A stretch of DNA of 7,693 nucleotides from CAYQQJ01 sp964515945 (GTDB lineage Bacteria > Pseudomonadota > Gammaproteobacteria > Pseudomonadales > Cellvibrionaceae), in NCBI GenBank assembly GCA_964515945.1, contig CAZEWY010000170.1:1-7693 (forward strand). The letters are read 5' to 3'. Below, piece by piece: positions 4,832 through 7,693 of this stretch. The notes under the pieces are model-generated. The model saw only the letters and a program-made list of their open reading frames with translations. It did no database searches and was not told where the DNA came from. A program made the translations under genes and the position numbers. Each line of letters begins with the position of its first letter. Position 1 is the first letter of the stretch.

Positions 4832-6877
4832 ATGGCATACGAGATAGAGAGGCCCGCCTTTTATACCAGCCAGCGTCAGGTTATGGTGGACCGGCAAATC
4901 GCCGCCCGGGGCATTCGCTCACCGCTGGTTCTGAAAGCGATGAATAAGGTACCGCGGGAAGATTTTGTGTCTCCGGCCATGCGCGAGTTTGCCTATGAAG
5001 ATGCGCCCCTGCCGATTGCCGAAGACCAGACCATTTCACAACCCTTCATAGTGGCCTACATGGTGGACGCCCTCCAACTCGAGGGCGGCGAGCGGGTGCT
5101 GGAGGTGGGTACCGGCTCCGGCTATGCCGCCGCCGTGCTGGGAGAAATTGCCGACCAAGTGTATACCCTTGAGCGTTTGAAAGCCCTGGCGGATTCTGCC
5201 CGCGATCTACTGCACTCGCTGAAATACCGGAATGTGGAAGTCATCCACAGCGATGGCACTCTGGGATGGCCTGACGCCGCGCCTTATCAGGCGATAGTTG
5301 TTGCCGCTGGCGGGCCGCGCGTGCCGGAAACCCTGAAAGACCAGCTGGCAATTGGCGGGCGACTGGTAATTCCCGTGGGCGCTTCGGAAACCCATCAGGC
5401 GCTGGTGCGAGTGGTTCGCACGGGTGAGCACGACTATGTGGAAGAGCGCCTGACTGATGTGCGTTTTGTGCCACTGGTGGGTGATGAAGGCTGGCAGGAC
5501 GCCCGGGATCGGAGCGATTCGGAAAAACCGGTCACGGCAAAATCCCTCCCCCGGCGCCGCAAACCCGCCGCCAAATCCTCGACCAGTGAACTGATTGCCG
5601 ATGCGGCGGAGCCGGTGATGGAGAATCCGGACGCAGCCGAGCTGGATAGACTCCTGGGCCGTATTGGCGACTCCCGCGTAGTGCTCATCGGCGAAGCCTC
5701 CCATGGGACTTCGGAATTCTATCGCTTCCGCGCGCGCCTTACCCAGTCGCTGATCGAAACCCAGGGCTTCAATTTTGTGGCCGTGGAGGCGGATTGGCCC
5801 GACGCCAGCCGCATAGACCATTATGTGCGCGACCTGCAAACACCACCGGCGGAATGGACTGCCTTCACCCGCTTCCCCACCTGGATGTGGCGCAACGAAG
5901 AAGTGCGGGAGTTTGTCGACTGGCTGCGTGAGCATAATGCGGGTATTGCCGACCCCGAACAGCGCATAGGCTTTTATGGCCTGGATCTGTACAGCCTCTT
6001 CACCTCCATTGAGGCGGTGCTCGGTTATCTGGAAGGCATCGACACGGATACCGCGAAAGTCGCGCGCGAACGCTACGGCTGCCTGACCCCCTGGCAGGCC
6101 GACCCCGCCACTTATGGGCGCGCGGCCATCACCGGCCGTTACCGGGAATGTGAGGACGACGTGGTCGCCATGCTTGCGGATCTGCTGGGCAAACGTCTCC
6201 AGTACAGCGCACAGGATGGCGCCCGTTATATGGACGCCGTGCAGAATGCACGGCTCATTGCCAATGCCGAGCGCTACTACCGAAGCATGTACGGCGGCTA
6301 CAGTGAATCCTGGAACCTGCGCGACAGCCATATGTTCGACACTCTGCAGTCCCTGCTGACATACGGCGGCAATACCAGCAAAGCGGTGGTCTGGGAACAC
6401 AATTCACATATCGGCGATGCCACGGGCACGGATATGGTTGCGCGCGGGCAGCACAACCTGGGGCAGTTGTGCCGCGAAGCCTGGGGGGACGATGTTTATC
6501 TGATCGGCTTCGGCACTCACAGTGGTACGGTCGCCGCCGCGACTGACTGGGGGGATCCCGTGGAGATCAAGCGCGTGCGCCCGTCACTCAAGGAGAGTTG
6601 GGAACGCCTTTGCCACGAAACAGACATTCCCGCCTTTACCCTGGGGTTGCGGGATCCAGAGTCCAGTGCTCTGAGCCAGCGCCTGCACGAAAGTCACCTG
6701 GAGCGCGCCATAGGCGTGATCTATCGCCCTGAAACCGAGCGCGCCAGCCACTATTTCGAGGCCCGGCTCGCCGATCAGTTTGACGAGTACGTCTGGTTCG
6801 ACAAGACCCACGCATTGACGCCACTGAACACACGCACCCTGTCCGGCATGCCGGACACCTATCCCTTCGGACTCTGA
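4832..6877 (+). CDS. Fusion: protein-L-isoaspartate O-methyltransferase + erythromycin esterase-like domain
   Basis: One 681-aa protein carries two enzymes. Residues 1-220 are a full Pcm-type methyltransferase, which uses S-adenosylmethionine to repair isoaspartyl damage in proteins: VMVDRQIAARGI (18-28 region), VPREDFV, EDQTISQPFIVAYM (64-77), the SAM-binding motif RVLEVGTGSGYAAAVLG (88-104) and the usual ending RFVPLVGDEGW (211-221). A polar, basic linker follows (about 222-262, including LPRRRKPAAKSS). Residues 270-680 match the erythromycin esterase (EreA/EreB-like) superfamily: GEASHGTSEFYRFR (287-300), VAVEADW (316-322) and WEHNSHIGDA (521-530). Glu288, His291, Arg300, Glu319, His523 and His526 keep the spacing of the EreB active-site residues as I recall them. 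Macrolide hydrolysis is not implied: most chromosomal members have no known substrate. It reads in one frame without damage and stands alone, divergent from yqjG. Confidence 0.93.
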   Translation: MAYEIERPAFYTSQRQVMVDRQIAARGIRSPLVLKAMNKVPREDFVSPAMREFAYEDAPLPIAEDQTISQPFIVAYMVDALQLEGGERVLEVGTGSGYAAAVLGEIADQVYTLERLKALADSARDLLHSLKYRNVEVIHSDGTLGWPDAAPYQAIVVAAGGPRVPETLKDQLAIGGRLVIPVGASETHQALVRVVRTGEHDYVEERLTDVRFVPLVGDEGWQDARDRSDSEKPVTAKSLPRRRKPAAKSSTSELIADAAEPVMENPDAAELDRLLGRIGDSRVVLIGEASHGTSEFYRFRARLTQSLIETQGFNFVAVEADWPDASRIDHYVRDLQTPPAEWTAFTRFPTWMWRNEEVREFVDWLREHNAGIADPEQRIGFYGLDLYSLFTSIEAVLGYLEGIDTDTAKVARERYGCLTPWQADPATYGRAAITGRYRECEDDVVAMLADLLGKRLQYSAQDGARYMDAVQNARLIANAERYYRSMYGGYSESWNLRDSHMFDTLQSLLTYGGNTSKAVVWEHNSHIGDATGTDMVARGQHNLGQLCREAWGDDVYLIGFGTHSGTVAAATDWGDPVEIKRVRPSLKESWERLCHETDIPAFTLGLRDPESSALSQRLHESHLERAIGVIYRPETERASHYFEARLADQFDEYVWFDKTHALTPLNTRTLSGMPDTYPFGL

Positions 6878-6904
6878 TCTACCCGGGCGATGAGTATGAC
6901 CGCA

Positions 6905-6928
6905 ATGCCATTACCCACGTCTTGGCAT
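6905..6928. repeat. Inverted repeat upstream of mgtC
   Basis: ATGCCA (6905-6910) and TGGCAT (6923-6928) are exact inverted arms separated by 12 bases, 35 bp before the candidate -35 of mgtC. There is no T-run after it, so it is not a convincing terminator of pcm-ere; it could be an operator half-site pair or chance. Confidence 0.3.
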
Positions 6929-6962
6929 GCAGTTCGTATTTCCCCGGCGTTTTGCTGAACCA

Positions 6963-6990
6963 TTGACGCCATAAAAAACCTAACTAAAAA
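6963..6990 (+). promoter_or_regulatory. Candidate sigma-70 promoter of mgtC
   Basis: TTGACG (6963-6968; 5 of 6 to the -35) is followed after 16 bp by TAAAAA (6985-6990; 4 of 6 to the -10). It lies in the 144-bp gap before mgtC and would give a short leader of about 25 nt, so the long attenuator leader known for Salmonella mgtC is not present here. Confidence 0.4.
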
Positions 6991-7021
6991 GGACCCGAGG
7001 TCGCTATAGGATGCGGAACAC

Positions 7022-7465
7022 ATGCAGCTTCTGGATATTCAATGGCAGCAGCTTCTGACTCATTTCTTCCAGCTCAGCGTCGCTTTCCTGCTGGCCCTGC
7101 CCATCGCAATCAACCGTGAGCACCAGTCCCACGGCGCGGGCCTGCGCACCTTTCCTCTGGTTTCGGTGGCGGCCTGCGCCTATATGCTGGTGGGAATCGA
7201 CGCCTTTAACGGCGACGAAGCTCAGGCGCGGGTAATGTACGGCATTATCACCGGGATGGGGTTTATCGGCGGCGGCGCCATCCTCAAGGAGCGCAAATAT
7301 GTCGCCGGCACGGCGACGGCGGCCGGCATCTGGAATACAGGCGCCATCGGCATTTCCGTCGCATACAGCAGCTATGAAATTGCGATACTGCTCTCGGCCG
7401 TCAGCTTTTTTATTTTTCAGTTTTCAAGGCCACTCAAGCGACGGGGTCAGGAGAGTGATGAGTGA
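7022..7465 (+). CDS. MgtC/SapB family inner-membrane protein, short form
   Basis: This 147-aa protein consists almost wholly of the MgtC/SapB membrane domain. Hydrophobic segments lie at about 15-31, 44-59, 72-88, 97-115 and 118-134. Family-typical motifs are NREHQSHGAGLRTFPLVSV (31-49), GIITGMGFIGGGAILKE (74-90) and VAGTATAAGIWNTGAIG (94-110). Some MgtC proteins help bacteria cope with low magnesium, acid or life in macrophages, some by acting on the F-ATPase; for the short environmental forms such as this one the role is not established. The C-terminal soluble domain of Salmonella MgtC is absent, so this is closer to the SapB/YhiD-type core. The ribosome binding site is weak (AGGA about 11 bases upstream). 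The last codons and stop lie inside a tandem heptamer array. Confidence 0.88.
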   Translation: MQLLDIQWQQLLTHFFQLSVAFLLALPIAINREHQSHGAGLRTFPLVSVAACAYMLVGIDAFNGDEAQARVMYGIITGMGFIGGGAILKERKYVAGTATAAGIWNTGAIGISVAYSSYEIAILLSAVSFFIFQFSRPLKRRGQESDE

Positions 7466-7495
7466 TTGGTGAGCGGTGAGCGGTGAGCGGTGATT
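7454..7495 (+). repeat. Tandem heptamer array over the mgtC stop codon
   Basis: Six consecutive 7-mers in register: AGTGATG, AGTGATT, GGTGAGC three times, GGTGATT. All fit RGTGANN. The mgtC stop TGA (7463-7465) is inside the second copy, so the C-terminal residues SDE are encoded by the repeat. As 7 is not a multiple of 3, the TGA in each copy steps through all three reading frames. Confidence 0.85.
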
Positions 7496-7502
7496 AGGGT
7501 GT

Positions 7503-7537
7503 CGGGTTACGCCGCTGCGCGGCTAACCCGTACCTAC
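7503..7537 (-). repeat. REP-like hairpin with GTAG head (RAYT-associated type)
   Basis: CGGGTTACGCCGC (7503-7515) pairs with GCGGCTAACCCG (7519-7530): 12 base pairs with one bulged C and a TGC loop. On the minus strand a GTAG tetranucleotide (7537-7534) precedes the stem by three bases, the layout of REP elements mobilised by RAYT (Y1 HUH) transposases. It lies between two convergent genes, a typical REP location, where such hairpins can stabilise 3' ends or slow transcription. No T-tract follows on either strand. Confidence 0.65.
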
Positions 7538-7552
7538 GTCCAACCACCACCC

Positions 7553-7566
7553 GTTTACTGTTTACT
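7553..7566 (-). repeat. Two tandem heptamers over the stop codon of the convergent gene
   Basis: On the minus strand AGTAAAC occurs twice in a row (7566-7560 and 7559-7553). The first copy supplies the TAA stop (7564-7562) of the right-edge gene. AGTAAAC fits the same RGTRANN pattern as the array at the end of mgtC. Confidence 0.7.
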
Positions 7567-7693
7567 TTTCAATTTTCGACCGCAGTTCGCGCAACACTTG
7601 CTTCAACTTGCGGCTGTTGTCCGGCCCCATGCGCAGCATCAGTTTGTGGGCGGGCGGCAGAGCTTCCAGTTCCGGGTCAGCGTACTTGTACAT
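7562..7693 (-). CDS. C-terminal end of a probable DUF3014 protein (5' part outside window)
   Basis: The open frame enters from the right edge and covers 43 codons plus TAA; the first codon in the window happens to be ATG but is probably internal. The residues YKYADPELEALPPAHKLMLR followed by MGPDNSRKLKQVLRELRSKI look like the conserved C-terminal stretch of DUF3014 proteins (ADP.LE.L..A.K.LLRMGP.N...), inner-membrane-anchored proteins of unknown function in gammaproteobacteria. The family call is from memory of that pattern and is moderate. It converges on mgtC. Confidence 0.6.
   Translation of the reverse strand: MYKYADPELEALPPAHKLMLRMGPDNSRKLKQVLRELRSKIEK

Noticed and set aside
5207..6400. 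A 397-codon open frame on the minus strand opposite the pcm-ere gene
   Set aside because: It lies wholly antisense to a clearly conserved two-domain protein, has no recognisable motifs or ribosome binding site, and arises from the GC-rich codon use of the real gene.
5690..6877. Macrolide resistance gene
   Set aside because: The catalytic pattern matches the Ere superfamily, but the gene is chromosomal-looking, fused to Pcm and shows no mobile-element context, so resistance cannot be claimed.
6878..7021. Magnesium-sensing mgtC leader or riboswitch
   Set aside because: The gap is only 144 bp, the candidate promoter leaves about 25 nt of leader, and no short leader peptide was seen.
7468..7495. 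CRISPR array
   Set aside because: The units are 7 bp with no spacers; it is a simple tandem repeat.
7503..7530. Rho-independent terminator between mgtC and the convergent gene
   Set aside because: The hairpin is strong, but no T-run follows on either strand; the GTAG head and bulged stem fit a REP element better. It may still affect 3' ends.

Overview
The window looks like a chromosomal segment of a free-living Gram-negative bacterium, most likely a marine or environmental gammaproteobacterium. The evidence is a complete outer-membrane curli secretion set, a YgiD/YqjG pair, an MgtC/SapB membrane protein, a probable DUF3014 protein and a REP-type hairpin. The genus cannot be named from the sequence alone.

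Left part (1-2599, minus strand): a one-direction curli (functional amyloid) operon in the order csgE-csgF-csgG-csgB-csgA, with csgA running off the left edge. CsgG is the lipoprotein outer-membrane channel. CsgF plugs its outer face and couples it to nucleation, CsgE is the periplasmic specificity factor, CsgB is the probable nucleator and CsgA the probable major fibre subunit. Gaps between these genes are 15-28 bp, so one transcript from a promoter upstream of csgE (about 2712-2739) could carry all five. No csgD or csgC is present in the window.

Middle (2816-4550, minus strand): a 14-nt-overlapping two-gene unit. A YqjG-type glutathionyl-hydroquinone reductase is followed by a YgiD/LigB-type extradiol dioxygenase, both acting on (hydro)quinone or catechol chemistry. 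A 281-bp divergent intergenic region (4551-4831) holds a decaying 14-bp tandem repeat.

Right part (4832-7465, plus strand): a 681-aa two-domain protein joins an N-terminal protein-L-isoaspartate methyltransferase to a C-terminal erythromycin-esterase-like domain in which the expected catalytic residues all appear intact. It is followed by a short MgtC/SapB membrane protein with its own plausible promoter. A convergent minus-strand gene, probably the C-terminus of a DUF3014 protein, enters from the right edge.

The 96-bp convergent gap (7466-7561) is the most structured non-coding DNA. A RAYT/REP-like hairpin with a GTAG head is flanked on both sides by tandem heptamers of related sequence. 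These arrays run into the ends of both genes, supply both stop codons and, on the mgtC side, place TGA in all three frames. This arrangement, the Pcm-Ere fusion and the altered CsgG/CsgF constriction residues are the main points worth following up.
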